39,048 nucleotides of DNA, taken from the NCBI GenBank assembly GCA_947449035.1, contig CANFQC010000023.1, positions 1-39,048 of the forward strand. The letters are read 5' to 3'. This DNA comes from Actinomycetota bacterium (GTDB lineage Bacteria; Actinomycetota; Actinomycetes; S36-B12). This document shows, piece by piece, positions 20,400 to 34,129 of this stretch (positions are counted from its first letter, which is position 1; each line of letters begins with the position of its first letter). The notes beneath the pieces were generated by a model. The model worked only from the letters and a program-made list of their open reading frames with translations, had not been told where the DNA came from and did not search any database. The position numbers were made by a program, and so were the translations under genes.

Positions 20400-21290
20400 A
20401 TGTCCATCAACGAACCCACGACGATCACCTTGTCCGACGGGCGCACCCAGCAAATCTTTCTCGACGACCGCGCACCTGAGGACAGTGCCCTGCTCGTCTA
20501 CCACCATGGAACCCCGGCTGCCGGACCCATGGATCCGGACTTCATCGAGACAGCCCGCGAGCACGGATTCCGGATGCTGGAGATCGTGCGCCCCGGCTAC
20601 GGCCTCACGACGAGGCAGCTCGGACGCACCGTGGCCGACGTTGCCCCGCTCGTGGCCGAGATCGCTGACCTCTTCGGTCACGAGCGATTCGTGAGCATCG
20701 GCTGGTCAGGTGGCGGGCCGCACACTCTCGCGACGGCAGCACTTCTGCCCGATCGCTGTGTCGCGACGCTATGCATCGCAGGTGTCGCTCCCTGGAATGC
20801 CGAAGGCCTGGACTTCATGGCCGGCATGGGCCAGGACAACATCATCGAGTTCGGCGCAGCACTCGAGGGCGAGAAGCAACTCATCGACTTCCTGACTCCT
20901 GCCGCTGAGGGACTCTCGAAGGCCACCGGAGCCGAGATCATCGCCGAACTCGACTCACTGCTTCCGGAAGCAGACCGCGCCGTTCTCTCGGCTGGGCGCG
21001 CGGAAGCTTTTGCCGCGACCTTCCGCTGGGCGGTCTCCTCAGGCATCGCCGGTTGGTACGACGATGATCGCGCATTCCTTGCCGACTGGGGTTTTGCTCC
21101 AGAGTCGATCACCGTGCCGACCTTCGTCTACCAGGGCTCCGACGACCTCATGGTGCCGTTCGCACACGGACAGTGGCTTGCTGCGCATCTGCCCACAAGT
21201 ACCGCGACATTGGTCGAGGGTGAAGGCCACCTGTCGATCGACGCCTACCTGTCCGAAGGACTTACTGCGGCACGCGCGCTCCTGACCTAA
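20400..21290 (+). CDS. alpha/beta-hydrolase fold protein
   Basis: The 296-aa protein has the oxyanion-side HHGTP segment (residues 35-39), the nucleophile elbow GWSGGG with S103, an acid in YQGSDDLMVP (D248 or D249) and H277 in GEGHLSID, so the catalytic triad is complete. No signal peptide is seen; it is likely cytoplasmic. The family includes esterases, epoxide and haloalkane hydrolases and C-C hydrolases, and the substrate cannot be assigned. It is divergent from ilvD and its stop overlaps the convergent MFS gene by 4 nt. Confidence 0.85.
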   Translation: MSINEPTTITLSDGRTQQIFLDDRAPEDSALLVYHHGTPAAGPMDPDFIETAREHGFRMLEIVRPGYGLTTRQLGRTVADVAPLVAEIADLFGHERFVSIGWSGGGPHTLATAALLPDRCVATLCIAGVAPWNAEGLDFMAGMGQDNIIEFGAALEGEKQLIDFLTPAAEGLSKATGAEIIAELDSLLPEADRAVLSAGRAEAFAATFRWAVSSGIAGWYDDDRAFLADWGFAPESITVPTFVYQGSDDLMVPFAHGQWLAAHLPTSTATLVEGEGHLSIDAYLSEGLTAARALLT

Positions 21291-22510
21291 TCAGCCAGCA
21301 CCCGGCCGTCGAGGGCCGGCGTGAGTCTCCTTCGCAAGCCGAACGCCATGGCGCCGGCCAGCATGCAGCCGACCACGAGCACCGCAATCCATTCCCAGTT
21401 CAGTCCTGCCCCGAGCATGAGTCCCGCTAGCCCTGGGCCGATGATGCTGGAGATCGACCACACCAGACCCATCGTCGAGTTGTAACGACCCCGCAGATGC
21501 GCAGGAGCAAGATCGTTGACGAGCGCGGGAGCAACCGGCGCCCACAGGGTCTCACCGAGTGCAAAGACACTGGAGGCGGCTAGCAAAAGAACAAGTGCGA
21601 TCACTGACGACGTCATCAGGCTCGAGCCGGTCATCAGCCAGGAGAGTCCCCACAGAGCAGCAACACCGGCCATGACGTAACTACGCGACCGTCCCTTGAT
21701 CGCCTTCAGCACGAACAGCTGGGCAATGACGATCGTGAAGGTATTTATCGCGAACTCGACTCCGATCCACTTCACATCGAAGCCATTGATCACGGTGACG
21801 AAGATCGGCAGACCGACCTCGAGAGCTCCGTAACCACTCATCAGCAAAACGATGGCCATGATCAGCACTCGACGAAGGAGCCGATCACCGAGAACCTCGC
21901 GATATCCGCCGACACCGGCTGGTTCTGACTCATCGCGCGGAACCGGGCCTACTCCAACGCCACGCAGGAACACGAGAAGGACCAGGAAGTACAGAAGGAA
22001 TGTGGCCGCATCGACGAGATACAGCACCTGGAAGGTATGGATGTCGGTAATGGAAACCGACACGGCAGCAATCAGGCCCCCGACTCCAAGGCCGAGGTTA
22101 AGAAGCATGAATTGGATTCCGAATACACGCTCGCGCTGCTCGGGATCAGACACGCGGCCGAGCAGTGCCGATTGCGACGGCCAGGTCATCGCTCCACCCA
22201 ATGACACGAGGGTCGTCACCGCGAAGGCACGCGGAACTGAATCGACAACTCCGTAAAGCGCGACACCGATTGCCTCAACCAGCAAGCCGACCAGCAGCAC
22301 CGGTTTCGGTCCGAAGCGATCGGCCGCCCAGCCGACCGCAGGAAACACCACGAGGGACGCAATCGCTGTATAGGCAACAACGATGCCGGCAACCCCAGTG
22401 CCCAAGTGGCGTACCTGGCTGAGGTAAATGATCAGAAGCGGGAAGGTCAGGCCGCCGCCAATGGCCGACAAGGCCACACCAAGAAGGATGCGGCGCGCCT
22501 GCGGGGTCAT
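21287..22510 (-). CDS. MFS transporter, probable drug or metabolite efflux
   Basis: About 407 aa from the ATG at 22510. It has around 12 hydrophobic segments, the loop 2-3 motif A (GWAADRFGPKPV) and a central cytoplasmic loop (GPVPRDESEPAGVGGYRE). The open frame continues upstream to 22846, but that part is the out-of-frame shadow of the dehydrogenase gene and has no membrane character. The start is 7 nt after the dehydrogenase stop, so the two are likely cotranscribed. The cargo is unknown; an exporter of the DHA1 type is a guess. Confidence 0.85.
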   Translation of the reverse strand: MTPQARRILLGVALSAIGGGLTFPLLIIYLSQVRHLGTGVAGIVVAYTAIASLVVFPAVGWAADRFGPKPVLLVGLLVEAIGVALYGVVDSVPRAFAVTTLVSLGGAMTWPSQSALLGRVSDPEQRERVFGIQFMLLNLGLGVGGLIAAVSVSITDIHTFQVLYLVDAATFLLYFLVLLVFLRGVGVGPVPRDESEPAGVGGYREVLGDRLLRRVLIMAIVLLMSGYGALEVGLPIFVTVINGFDVKWIGVEFAINTFTIVIAQLFVLKAIKGRSRSYVMAGVAALWGLSWLMTGSSLMTSSVIALVLLLAASSVFALGETLWAPVAPALVNDLAPAHLRGRYNSTMGLVWSISSIIGPGLAGLMLGAGLNWEWIAVLVVGCMLAGAMAFGLRRRLTPALDGRVLAD

Positions 22511-22517
22511 GCTGGCA

Positions 22518-23411
22518 TCAGAGCACGAGCGGCACGACCGCGTCCAGCGGCTGGCCGCCAGCCCAGCGACCGAATTGCTCGAGCACCAGCCGACGAGCCC
22601 GCGGAACGAAGGCACTTGTATTTCCGCCCAGGTGCGGGGTGATGAGCACATGGGGCGAGGACCACAGCGGATGATCCGCCGGAAGTGGTTCAGGATCGGT
22701 GACATCCAAAGCGAAGCGCAGTCGACCGGCCTCGGCAAGCATCGCCTGAGTGTCGACCACGGCACCGCGCGAGACGTTGACCAGGAGTGCGCCATCGCGC
22801 ATTTGCGAGAGGAACTCCGCGTTGACCAGGTGACGGGTCGTGTCATCGAGGGGCACCGCGATCACGACGATGTCGCATTGCGGTAGCAGCACAGGAAGTT
22901 GATCGGGGGTGGCAATGCCATCGCGAGAGGCGCGCGCCATCATCCGAATGGTGACTTCGAAGGGCAGGAGCCGATCATGAATGGCGCGGCCGACTCCCCC
23001 GGCACCGATGACCAGCACGCGGCGATCGGCCAGCGACTCATGCGGGTGGTGATCCCAGGTGCCGGACGCCATGGCACGCGCAGCGTCATCGATCCCACGC
23101 TGGCTCGCAAGAATCAGTCCGACAGCGAGTTCCGAGGTACTCGCATCGTGGACGCCCTTCGCATTGCAGAGCGTGACGCCCGAAGGCAAGAACTGCCTCG
23201 CGTGCTCGAATCCAGCGGTAAGCAATTGGCATACCTCGAGGTTCGGCATCCGTGCCATGAGATGCGTATTTGGTTCTGCCCCCATGTAGTGCGGGACGAA
23301 GAATCCGCATGACTCGAGCTGCTCGTCACTTAGGCGCTCATCCTCGCCGTAGATCATGACACCCGGGCCGGGAGTGCCGACGATTTCAGGAATCAGGGCG
23401 ATCTTCTGCAT
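22518..23411 (-). CDS. D-isomer-specific 2-hydroxyacid dehydrogenase family protein
   Basis: The 297-aa NAD(P)-dependent dehydrogenase has the Rossmann motif VIGAGGVG (G136, G138, G141), catalytic R215 (SRGAVVDT), E241 (DPEPLP) and H260 (TPHLGG), all as in the family. It is shorter than SerA and has no ACT domain, so it is not a second phosphoglycerate dehydrogenase of the long type; glyoxylate or hydroxypyruvate reductase activity is possible. It starts 15 nt after gatB and is followed by the MFS gene, apparently a tail to the gatCAB operon. Confidence 0.88.
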   Translation of the reverse strand: MQKIALIPEIVGTPGPGVMIYGEDERLSDEQLESCGFFVPHYMGAEPNTHLMARMPNLEVCQLLTAGFEHARQFLPSGVTLCNAKGVHDASTSELAVGLILASQRGIDDAARAMASGTWDHHPHESLADRRVLVIGAGGVGRAIHDRLLPFEVTIRMMARASRDGIATPDQLPVLLPQCDIVVIAVPLDDTTRHLVNAEFLSQMRDGALLVNVSRGAVVDTQAMLAEAGRLRFALDVTDPEPLPADHPLWSSPHVLITPHLGGNTSAFVPRARRLVLEQFGRWAGGQPLDAVVPLVL

Positions 23412-23426
23412 GCCTGCACCGCCTCA

Positions 23427-24965
23427 CTACTCAGTGACGCCCAGGCGCTCCAGAAGCAAGGTGCGCACCTTGGCAGCGTCAGCCTGACCCTTAGTGGTCT
23501 TCATGACCGCACCGACGATGGCACCGGCGGCCTGGATCTTGCCGCTCTTGATCTTCTCGGCGACATCAGGAGATGCAGCAAGGGCTTCATCGATTGCGGC
23601 GAGCAATGCACCATCGTCGCTGACGACAGCCAGACCGCGCTTGGCCACGACCTCATCGACCGTGCCCTCGCCGTTGATGAGACCGTCGAATACCTGGCGG
23701 GCAAGCTTGTCGTTGAGGCTGCCTGAGGCGATTAGTGCCTCAACCTGCTTGATGTCGTCAGGTGTCACGGTCAGCGAGTCGAGCTCAACACCGGTCTCGT
23801 TAGCGACGCGCAGCAGTTCACCTGTCCACCACTTACGGGCCGCTGCCGCATCGACACCTGCAGCAATAGTGGCTTCGACAAGCTCGATTGCGCCCGCATT
23901 GGCCAGGGATTGAAGTTCAAATTCATTGATGTTCCACTCGGCCTGGAGACGAGCGCGCTTGACCGCAGGCATCTCCGGCATGGTGGCGCGAAGTTCCTCG
24001 ACCCATTCACGACTCGGCGCGACCGGCACGAGATCAGGCTCGGGGAAATAGCGGTAGTCCTCGGCCTGTTCCTTTGAGCGACCACTGGTCGATCGGCCCG
24101 TATCTTCGTGGAAGTGTCGGGTCTCCTGGATGATGCGGCCGCCGTTATTGAGCACAGAGGCCTGTCGTTCAATCTCACTGCGCACCGCGCGTTCGACTGA
24201 TCTCAAGGAGTTCACGTTCTTCGTCTCCGAGCGCGTACCCCACTCAGCGCCGGGCTTTGCAATCGAGAGGTTGACGTCGCAGCGCATGGATCCTTCTTCC
24301 ATGCGTGCGTCGGATACCACGAGGGCGATGATCACGTTCCGCAATTCGGTGACGTAAGCACGCGCTACTTCAGGTGCAAGACGGCCAGTGCCCGTTACCG
24401 GCTTGGTCACGATCTCGATCAGGGGAATGCCCGCGCGGTTGTAGTCGACGAGTGAGTAGTCGGCGCCGTGAATGCGACCGGTGGCTCCACCCGCGTGAGT
24501 GAGCTTGCCGGTGTCTTCCTCCATGTGCACGCGCTCGATCTCGACGCGGACGACCTGCGGTCCGTCAGGCGTCTCGACTGTGACATCGAGATAGCCGTCG
24601 AAGCACAACGGCTCGTCGTACTGACTGATCTGGTAGTCCTTGGGCATATCCGGATAGAAGTAGTTCTTGCGAGCAAAACGGCACCACTCGGCGATCGTGC
24701 AGTTAAGTGCGAGACCGATGCGAATGGTCGACTCGACCGCTGCGCGATTGACGACGGGCATTGAGCCGGGCAGGCCGAGACACACCGGGCACACCTGCGT
24801 GTTGGAATCTGCGCCAAAGTTCGTGGAGCAGCCGCACCACATCTTGGAGTTGGTACCGAGCTCGACGTGGGTCTCGAGTCCGATCACCGGGTCATAGCCA
24901 CCGATGGCCTCGTCATAGTCGAGGTAGACATCGACCTCGCCGTTGGTCATGTTCTGGGTGCTCAT
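23427..24965 (-). CDS. gatB: Asp-tRNA(Asn)/Glu-tRNA(Gln) amidotransferase subunit B
   Basis: The 512-aa subunit binds and phosphorylates the misacylated tRNA. It has [13 protein letters not shown], zinc-type cysteines C44, C46, C59 and C62 (CGC and CPVC), [16 protein letters not shown]-like catalytic region, HMEEDTGK, and a C-terminal YqeY-like tail domain. The ATG at 24965 overlaps the gatA stop (ATGA) and is preceded by aggagg; an in-frame ATG at 25001 lies inside gatA and is less likely. Confidence 0.95.
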   Translation of the reverse strand: MSTQNMTNGEVDVYLDYDEAIGGYDPVIGLETHVELGTNSKMWCGCSTNFGADSNTQVCPVCLGLPGSMPVVNRAAVESTIRIGLALNCTIAEWCRFARKNYFYPDMPKDYQISQYDEPLCFDGYLDVTVETPDGPQVVRVEIERVHMEEDTGKLTHAGGATGRIHGADYSLVDYNRAGIPLIEIVTKPVTGTGRLAPEVARAYVTELRNVIIALVVSDARMEEGSMRCDVNLSIAKPGAEWGTRSETKNVNSLRSVERAVRSEIERQASVLNNGGRIIQETRHFHEDTGRSTSGRSKEQAEDYRYFPEPDLVPVAPSREWVEELRATMPEMPAVKRARLQAEWNINEFELQSLANAGAIELVEATIAAGVDAAAARKWWTGELLRVANETGVELDSLTVTPDDIKQVEALIASGSLNDKLARQVFDGLINGEGTVDEVVAKRGLAVVSDDGALLAAIDEALAASPDVAEKIKSGKIQAAGAIVGAVMKTTKGQADAAKVRTLLLERLGVTE

Positions 24966-26455
24966 AGTGCGGGTGCCTCCTCGATCAGCAGGTGACCCCA
25001 CTTGTCGGTGAGCGCTGCCTCGAGCGCACCGCCGGCGAGGTAGAGACGGTCATCAGCCATGGCAGGGGCCATGATCTGCATGCCTACAGGCAGGCCATCT
25101 TCGGGAGCAAGACCGATCGGCAGGCTCATCGCGCCGATGCCCGCGAGGTTCACCGGGATGGTCGCAACATCGTTGAGGTACATCGCGAGGGGATCATCGA
25201 GCTTCTCGCCGAGCTTGAACGCAGTCGTCGGCGCAGTTGGCGACACGAGTACGTCGACTTTCTCGAATGCGGCATTGAAGTCACGAGTGATGAGCGTGCG
25301 CACCTTTTGAGCTTGCCCGTAATAGGCATCGTAGTAACCGCTCGACAGCGCATACGTGCCGAGCATGATGCGGCGCTTGACCTCCGGGCCGAAGCCAGCC
25401 TCACGCGTGATGGCCATGACCTGCTCGACGGAATTCTTGCCGTCGTCGCCAGCACGAAGCCCGTAACGCATGCCATCGAAGCGAGCAAGGTTGCTCGAGG
25501 CCTCGGACGGAAGGATGAGGTAGTAAGCGCCGAGTGCATACTCGAAGTGCGGACACGAGACTTCAACAATCTCGGCACCGAGTTCGCGCAGGATGTCGAG
25601 TGCCTCGGCGTAGCGCTGCGAGACACCAGCCTGGTAGCCGTCGCCCGAGAGTTCGGTCACGACTCCGATGCGCATGCCGCGTACGTCAGCCTTCTTCGCG
25701 GCTGCGACGACATCGGGCACAGTCGCATTGATCGATGTGGAGTCGCGCGGGTCATGACCGGCGATCGCGGCATGCAGAAGCGCAGTGTCGAGCACGCTGC
25801 GGGCGCACGGGCCAGGCTGGTCAAGTGACGAGGCGAGGGCGATCTGCCCGTATCGAGAGACTCCACCGTAGGTCGGCTTCACGCCAACAGTGCCAGTGAC
25901 AGATGCGGGCTGGCGGATGGAGCCGCCGGTATCGGTGCCGATTGCGAGCGGTGCCTCGAAGGCCGCGAGGGCTGCAGCAGAACCGCCACCTGATCCACCG
26001 GGGATGCGATCGAGATCCCAGGGGTTATGTGTCGGGCCGTATGCAGAGTGCTCGGTAGAGGAGCCCATGGCGAATTCATCCATGTTGGTCTTGCCGAGAA
26101 TCACGATGTCGGCGGCGCGAAGGCGCGCGACGACTGTTGAGTCGTATGGCGGACGCCAGCCCTCGAGGATCTTCGAGCCCGCGGTCGTGGGCTCCCCCTT
26201 CATCGCGAGAACGTCCTTCAGGCCCAAAGGAACGCCGGCGAGTGCCCCGAGCGGCGTACCTGCGGCGACCTTGGCGTCAACGGCCTTCGCCTGCGCGAGG
26301 GCTGAGTCCGCGGTGACATGCAAGAAGGCGTGCACCTTGCCATCGACAGCGGCGATGCGATCGAGGTGCGCTTGGGTTACCTCGACGGCAGTGACCTCCT
26401 TCGAGGCGATGGCATCAGCAAGAACAGCGGCGGACTGGCGAGTGAGGTCGTTCAC
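24962..26455 (-). CDS. gatA: Asp-tRNA(Asn)/Glu-tRNA(Gln) amidotransferase subunit A
   Basis: The 497-aa amidase-signature subunit releases ammonia from glutamine and channels it to GatB. The Ser-cisSer-Lys triad is present: K80 (GLKDVL), S155 (GGSGGGSA) and S179 ([11 protein letters not shown]). The GTG start has gaggag just upstream and lies 2 nt after the gatC stop. Together with gatC and gatB it forms the full GatCAB complex. Confidence 0.96.
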   Translation of the reverse strand: MNDLTRQSAAVLADAIASKEVTAVEVTQAHLDRIAAVDGKVHAFLHVTADSALAQAKAVDAKVAAGTPLGALAGVPLGLKDVLAMKGEPTTAGSKILEGWRPPYDSTVVARLRAADIVILGKTNMDEFAMGSSTEHSAYGPTHNPWDLDRIPGGSGGGSAAALAAFEAPLAIGTDTGGSIRQPASVTGTVGVKPTYGGVSRYGQIALASSLDQPGPCARSVLDTALLHAAIAGHDPRDSTSINATVPDVVAAAKKADVRGMRIGVVTELSGDGYQAGVSQRYAEALDILRELGAEIVEVSCPHFEYALGAYYLILPSEASSNLARFDGMRYGLRAGDDGKNSVEQVMAITREAGFGPEVKRRIMLGTYALSSGYYDAYYGQAQKVRTLITRDFNAAFEKVDVLVSPTAPTTAFKLGEKLDDPLAMYLNDVATIPVNLAGIGAMSLPIGLAPEDGLPVGMQIMAPAMADDRLYLAGGALEAALTDKWGHLLIEEAPAL

Positions 26456-26457
26456 GA

Positions 26458-26754
26458 CTACTCCTCGTCCAGGATGCGCGGCACGCGGAAGCGGTCATCC
26501 TCTTGGGCAGGTGCAGCAGCGAGAGCCTCGTCACGAGTGATTCCAGGGGTGACAACATCGTCGCGGAAGACATTGACCATGGGGATCGGGTGCGACATCG
26601 GCGGGATGTCGTCGGCGGCAACCTCGGAGATGCGGGCGACTGACTGCAAGATCACGTCGAGCTGCTCGGCATAGTGGTCGAGCTCTTCGGGAGCTAGGTC
26701 GAGGCGGGCCAGCCGCGCCAAGTGCGCGACCTCAGGCCGAGTGATCGAGGACAT
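26458..26754 (-). CDS. gatC: Asp-tRNA(Asn)/Glu-tRNA(Gln) amidotransferase subunit C
   Basis: The 98-aa subunit stabilises GatA in the complex. It starts [18 protein letters not shown], typical for GatC, and has [11 protein letters not shown] near the end. The ATG has no Shine-Dalgarno; TAGGAT ends 6 nt upstream, so the gatCAB mRNA is predicted to be leaderless. Confidence 0.95.
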   Translation of the reverse strand: MSSITRPEVAHLARLARLDLAPEELDHYAEQLDVILQSVARISEVAADDIPPMSHPIPMVNVFRDDVVTPGITRDEALAAAPAQEDDRFRVPRILDEE

Positions 26755-26763
26755 GCCCCAATC

Positions 26764-29940
<3,177 letters not shown>

Positions 29941-29941
<1 letters not shown>

Positions 29942-31026
29942 CACGGCCTCTTGTGCGTGCGATCGACAGTGCCGGAGCCGATTACGCGATCGCCGTCGTA
30001 GAGCACGACTGCCTGGCCGCTCGCGAGTCCTCGGATGGACTGCAGCAGTTCAACGTGAATGCGACTTCCGTCGAAAGAAGCCATGGCGGGTACAGGAGTC
30101 GCATGGGCGCGCACCTGAGCCATGACCGACACGGGCTCGTGGGTGAGTGGCAGGTTTGCCCACGTGGGCTTGATTGCCTCGATACCGATGACATCGAGTC
30201 GTTCCGGTGAGCCAACCATCACTCGGCGAGTATCGATGTCGACGTCGACGACATAACGAGGCTCGCCACCTCCACCGGGATTACCCAGCCCGAGACCGCG
30301 GCGCTGTCCGATCGTGAACGCGTAGGTGCCGGTGTGCTCACCGAGAACCTCACCGCTCTCGATATCAACGATCTCACCGGGAAGTTCACCGAGGCGACGA
30401 GAGAGGAAGGCTGCAGTATTTCCGTCAGGAATGAAACAGATGTCATGACTGTCGGGCTTTTGCGCCGTCAACAGGCCCAGTTTCTCGGCCTCTGCACGGA
30501 CATCACCCTTGAGGTCATCGCCCAGTGGGAAGAGTGAGCGTTCGAGCTGCCATTGCTCGAGAACGCCCAGCACATACGACTGGTCCTTGGCGGGGTCAAT
30601 CGCCCGATGAAGCTCTGCCCCGTTGGGGCCGTCGACCCGACGCGCATAGTGGCCCGTTGCAACAGCGTCGAAGCCGAGCGCGACTGCCCGATCAAGCACT
30701 GCAGCGAACTTGATGCGCTCATTGCAGCGCAAGCACGGGTTTGGGGTTCGGCCGGCTTCGTACTCCGCGTAAAAATCCTCGATGACATCATCCGCGAATC
30801 GTTCGGCGAAATCCCACACGTAGAACGGAATGCCGAGCATGTCGGCCACTCGACGTGCGTCGCGCGCATCGTCAAGGGTGCAACAACCGCGCGCGCCCTG
30901 CCGCGAGGATTCAGGCTTGCGCGCGAGCGCCAGATGCACGCCTACGACGTCGTGTCCTGCCTCGATCATGCGCGCAGCCGCGACAGAGGAATCCACTCCG
31001 CCCGACATTGCCGCGACAACCCTCAT
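29941..31026 (-). CDS. mnmA: tRNA-specific 2-thiouridylase
   Basis: The 361-aa PP-loop ATPase thiolates U34 of tRNA(Lys), tRNA(Glu) and tRNA(Gln) with sulfur from a cysteine desulfurase. It has the PP-loop SGGVDSS (8-14), the catalytic cysteine C101 in NPCLRCN and the second catalytic cysteine C197 in [10 protein letters not shown]. The start overlaps the desulfurase stop as ATGA, which fits direct sulfur transfer between the two products. Confidence 0.96.
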
Positions 31027-32198
31027 CGCCTCACCGCCGATCCGGCACGCGATGCGCGCTCTACCGCGGCCGGAAGCGCCGCCAGCAACGCCTCGACATC
31101 GCTCTCGCTCGAGGTTCGTCCGAGGCTAAAGCGCAATGATCCGCGAGCAGTTGGCTCATCGACACCCATGGCGAGCAGCACATGACTGGGCTCAGGGATT
31201 CCCGCGGAGCATGCCGAACCGGTCGACACGTCGACGCCAGCGGCGTCAAGGAGCATCAAGAGTGCATCTCCCTCGCACCCTGGGAAGCTGAAGTGGGCGT
31301 TGCCCGGAAGTCGGTCAGCCGGATCGCCATTGAGCACTGACGTGGGCACCGCCTCCGCAACTCCGCTGACCATGCGCTCGCGAAGAGCGCGAAGACGTTC
31401 GGAACTTGCCGCCTGCTGAGTGACCGCATGATGGACAGCAACGGCGAATGCTGCGATACCTGGTGCATCGAGAGTGCCTGAGCGAACCTCGCGCTCCTGC
31501 CCTCCGCCATGCTGCACCGGAACAAGCCCGAGATTTGTTTCGGCAATTAAGGCGCCAACACCGAAGGGTCCGCCGATCTTGTGTCCGGTGATGGTGACGG
31601 CATCGATACCAGCAAGGTCGAGTGGCAGCGAACCGAGCGCCTGCACGGCGTCCGTGTGGAACGGTACGCCCGCAGCACGGCACACAGCGGCGATCTCGTG
31701 CACAGGCTGCACTGTGCCGATCTCGTTATTGGCCCACATCACCGTGACAAGTGCTGCACGACCGTCAGCCACCGCGATCGCCGACTCGACGTCAGCGGCA
31801 TTCACGCGACCGACAGAGTCGACTGGCAGCCAGGAGATCTCAGCGCCTTCATGCTCGGCCAGCCAGTTCACCGGATCGAGCACTGCATGATGCTCGATGG
31901 GCGACGCAATGATCACTGGTGCGCCCGTGATTTCTTCGCGACGCTTCCAGAAAAGCCCCTTGACCGCGAGGTTGTCGGCCTCGGTGCCGCCTGAGGTAAG
32001 GATGACCGCGCTCGGACGCACCCCGAGATCAGCCGCGATGGATTCGCGTGATTCCTCGACTATGCGGCGCGCGGAACGCCCAGAGGCGTGCAGGGATGAG
32101 GGATTGCCCAGGATTCGTGAATTCTCGAGCCAGGCCTCACGGGCCTGGTCGAGCATAGGAGTCGTGGCTGCGTGATCGAGATATGCGCGGTTAGCCAC
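31023..32198 (-). CDS. iscS: cysteine desulfurase (NifS/IscS family)
   Basis: The 391-aa PLP enzyme takes sulfur from cysteine. K207 (TGHKIGG) binds PLP and C330 (GSACSAG) is the active-site cysteine; YLDHAATTP starts the protein. The short active-site loop fits the NifS/IscS group rather than SufS. Operon position before mnmA suggests a tRNA-thiolation role. The GTG start lacks a Shine-Dalgarno; TACGAT ends 8 nt upstream. The symbol is by family only. Confidence 0.93.
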   Translation of the reverse strand: MANRAYLDHAATTPMLDQAREAWLENSRILGNPSSLHASGRSARRIVEESRESIAADLGVRPSAVILTSGGTEADNLAVKGLFWKRREEITGAPVIIASPIEHHAVLDPVNWLAEHEGAEISWLPVDSVGRVNAADVESAIAVADGRAALVTVMWANNEIGTVQPVHEIAAVCRAAGVPFHTDAVQALGSLPLDLAGIDAVTITGHKIGGPFGVGALIAETNLGLVPVQHGGGQEREVRSGTLDAPGIAAFAVAVHHAVTQQAASSERLRALRERMVSGVAEAVPTSVLNGDPADRLPGNAHFSFPGCEGDALLMLLDAAGVDVSTGSACSAGIPEPSHVLLAMGVDEPTARGSLRFSLGRTSSESDVEALLAALPAAVERASRAGSAVRR

Positions 32199-32206
32199 AG
32201 CACCCG

Positions 32207-32212
32207 ATCGTA
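32207..32212 (-). promoter_or_regulatory. -10 box of the desulfurase-mnmA-metE-like-ligA operon
   Basis: TACGAT on the minus strand, 8 nt before the GTG of the desulfurase, in the 24-nt gap after etfA. It is a weaker instance of the leaderless pattern. Confidence 0.4.
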
Positions 32213-32222
32213 GTGCCCGAGA

Positions 32223-33179
32223 TCAGGAGGTGCGCTTCTTGATCTCTTCGGTCAGCTGCGGAACCACCGCGAACAGATCTCCGACGACGCCGTAGTCAGC
32301 GAGCTCGAACATGGGCGCCTCGGCATCCTTGTTCACCACGACGATGGTTTTGGATGTCTGCATGCCCGCGCGATGCTGGATGGCACCGGAGATTCCATTG
32401 GCGATGTAGAGCTGCGGTGAGACGGTCTTGCCGGTCTGGCCCACCTGGTACTGGTGCGGGTACCAGCCTGCGTCAGTAGCGGCACGCGATGCGCCGACCG
32501 CTGCGCCCAGGGAGTCAGCGAGAGACTCGATGACGCCGAAGCCCTCGGCTGCGCCGACTCCACGTCCGCCAGAAACCACGATCGCGGCCTCGGCAAGCTC
32601 GGGGCGGCCGCCCTTCGCTGCGACCGTACGACCGGTGACCTTGGCCTTCTTGGCGGAATCACTCAGAGCAACCGAGACGGCAACCTTGGTCCCTGCACCT
32701 GCAGCGGCCTCGGGAGCAACTGAGTTCGGACGCACGGTGATGATCGGGGTACCCTTGGTGACCTTCGAGTGCACGACGGTCGAGCCGCCGAAGACACTTT
32801 GCGTGGCAACGAAACCTGAGTCGACAGCGACAGCGTCGGTGATGACACCGGAGTTCGCCTTGACTGCCAAACGACCGGCAACTTCCTTGCCCTCGGCATT
32901 GGAGGCGATGAGCACGGCGGCCGGGCTCTTCTCGGCGACCAGCTGCGCGAGCACCTCGGCCTTGGGCGCGACAGCGAATTCACTGAGATCAGCGCTGTCG
33001 GCGACGTAAATGGTCGCCGCACCGAACTCGGCAAGGGATGCGGCAGCGGCGTCATCGAGACCGCCACCTACCCAGACGGCGGAGGGCTCGCCGAGTGAAC
33101 GAGCGAGTGTCAGCAACTCGGAAGTGACCTTCTTGACGGAACCGTCAAGCTGCTCAACGAGAACGAGAACTTCAGCCAT
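32223..33179 (-). CDS. etfA: electron transfer flavoprotein alpha subunit
   Basis: The 318-aa subunit carries FAD in its C-terminal domain, with [36 protein letters not shown] and GISGAIQH all present. With EtfB it passes electrons from acyl-CoA and related dehydrogenases to an ETF-quinone oxidoreductase. It starts 15 nt after etfB with an aagagg Shine-Dalgarno. Confidence 0.96.
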   Translation of the reverse strand: MAEVLVLVEQLDGSVKKVTSELLTLARSLGEPSAVWVGGGLDDAAAASLAEFGAATIYVADSADLSEFAVAPKAEVLAQLVAEKSPAAVLIASNAEGKEVAGRLAVKANSGVITDAVAVDSGFVATQSVFGGSTVVHSKVTKGTPIITVRPNSVAPEAAAGAGTKVAVSVALSDSAKKAKVTGRTVAAKGGRPELAEAAIVVSGGRGVGAAEGFGVIESLADSLGAAVGASRAATDAGWYPHQYQVGQTGKTVSPQLYIANGISGAIQHRAGMQTSKTIVVVNKDAEAPMFELADYGVVGDLFAVVPQLTEEIKKRTS

Positions 33180-33194
33180 GATCGGGACCTCTTC

Positions 33195-33977
33195 TTAGAT
33201 GAACTTCTGGGCGGACAGGAATTCGGCGATCTTGACGCCGCCGTCGCCGGCTTCGTCGGTGACGACAGTGCCGGCAGCCTTCGGCGGGCGCACAGCAAAG
33301 TCGTTGACTCCGGACCACGCTGCCGACAGGCCGATCTGGCCGCCGTCGATGCCGGCGTCGCCTGCACCGAGGGACTCAACCGGCTTCTTCTTCGCGGCCA
33401 TGATGCCCTTGAAGGAGGGGTAGCGCGGCTCGTTGATCTTCTCGACGACGCTGATGACAGCCGGAGTGGATGCCTCAACAGTGTCGTAGCCGTAATCGGT
33501 GGCGCGCTCAACAGTGACGGTCGAGCCTGCGACGGTCACCTTCTGCGCGAAGGTGAGCTGCGCGACGCCCAGGCGCTCGGCGACCATTGCCGGCACCACG
33601 CTCATGCGTGCATCGGTCGACTCTGAGCCGAAGATGATGAGATCGAAACCGCGACCCTCGAGCACCTTCGCGAGTGCGTAAGAAGTAGCGATCGCATCAG
33701 AGCCATGCAGGCTGTCGTCAACGAGATGAATGCCAGCGTCGGCACCCATGCTCAGTGCTTTGCGCACGGTCTCGGCTGCGCGGTCGGGGCCCATCGTGAC
33801 GATGGTGACCTCGCCACTGTTCGCCTCGGCGATCTGGAGTGCCTCCTCGACTGCGTACTCGTCGAGCTCGTTCATGACTCCATCGGCGGACTCGCGGTCC
33901 AGCGTCGAATCGTCGGAGCGAAGCTTCTTCTCAGCCCAGGTATCCGGGACCTGCTTGACGCAGACTGCGATCTTCAC
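33195..33977 (-). CDS. etfB: electron transfer flavoprotein beta subunit
   Basis: The 260-aa subunit begins MKIAVCVKQVPDT, as in EtfB, and carries the family helix RLGVAQLTFAQKV and the AMP-side region DGVMNELDEYAVEEAL. The GTG start has a good Shine-Dalgarno (aaggaagg). It is the first gene of the etfBA operon; its upstream region holds a palindromic operator candidate. Confidence 0.95.
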   Translation of the reverse strand: MKIAVCVKQVPDTWAEKKLRSDDSTLDRESADGVMNELDEYAVEEALQIAEANSGEVTIVTMGPDRAAETVRKALSMGADAGIHLVDDSLHGSDAIATSYALAKVLEGRGFDLIIFGSESTDARMSVVPAMVAERLGVAQLTFAQKVTVAGSTVTVERATDYGYDTVEASTPAVISVVEKINEPRYPSFKGIMAAKKKPVESLGAGDAGIDGGQIGLSAAWSGVNDFAVRPPKAAGTVVTDEAGDGGVKIAEFLSAQKFI

Positions 33978-34045
33978 GGGTGGCCTTCCTTATGTCTTCC
34001 GCTCGCGGTGCGATGCGGAGAACGGTTGGGGTGATCGGACACCCA

Positions 34046-34051
34046 ATATTA
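34046..34051 (-). promoter_or_regulatory. possible -10 box of etfBA
   Basis: TAATAT on the minus strand lies in an A+T-rich island (34041-34075) about 70 nt before etfB, just downstream of the 10-bp palindrome. The -35 is not clear, so this is tentative. Confidence 0.35.
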
Positions 34052-34052
34052 A

Positions 34053-34062
34053 TGGACGTCCA
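34053..34062. promoter_or_regulatory. palindromic operator candidate upstream of etfBA
   Basis: TGGACGTCCA is a perfect 10-bp palindrome immediately upstream of the possible -10 box, in the etfBA promoter region. A dimeric repressor such as a TetR-family acyl-CoA-responsive regulator could bind here; the regulator is unknown. Confidence 0.45.
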
Positions 34063-34129
34063 AGTAATAATCGTAGCCCCTGCAGGCAGTTCGGCAATCC
34101 GTCAGTGGGTGATCCCTGCCACTCTCGAC

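Noticed and set aside
22511-22846. N-terminal extension of the MFS transporter frame (112 extra residues)
   Set aside because: It lies entirely over the conserved C-terminal part of the dehydrogenase, has no membrane segments and low-complexity Arg/Ser composition; the ATG at 22510 gives a normal MFS start.
24992-25828. 278-codon open frame opposite gatA
   Set aside because: Shadow of gatA on the other strand, again from G+C codon bias.
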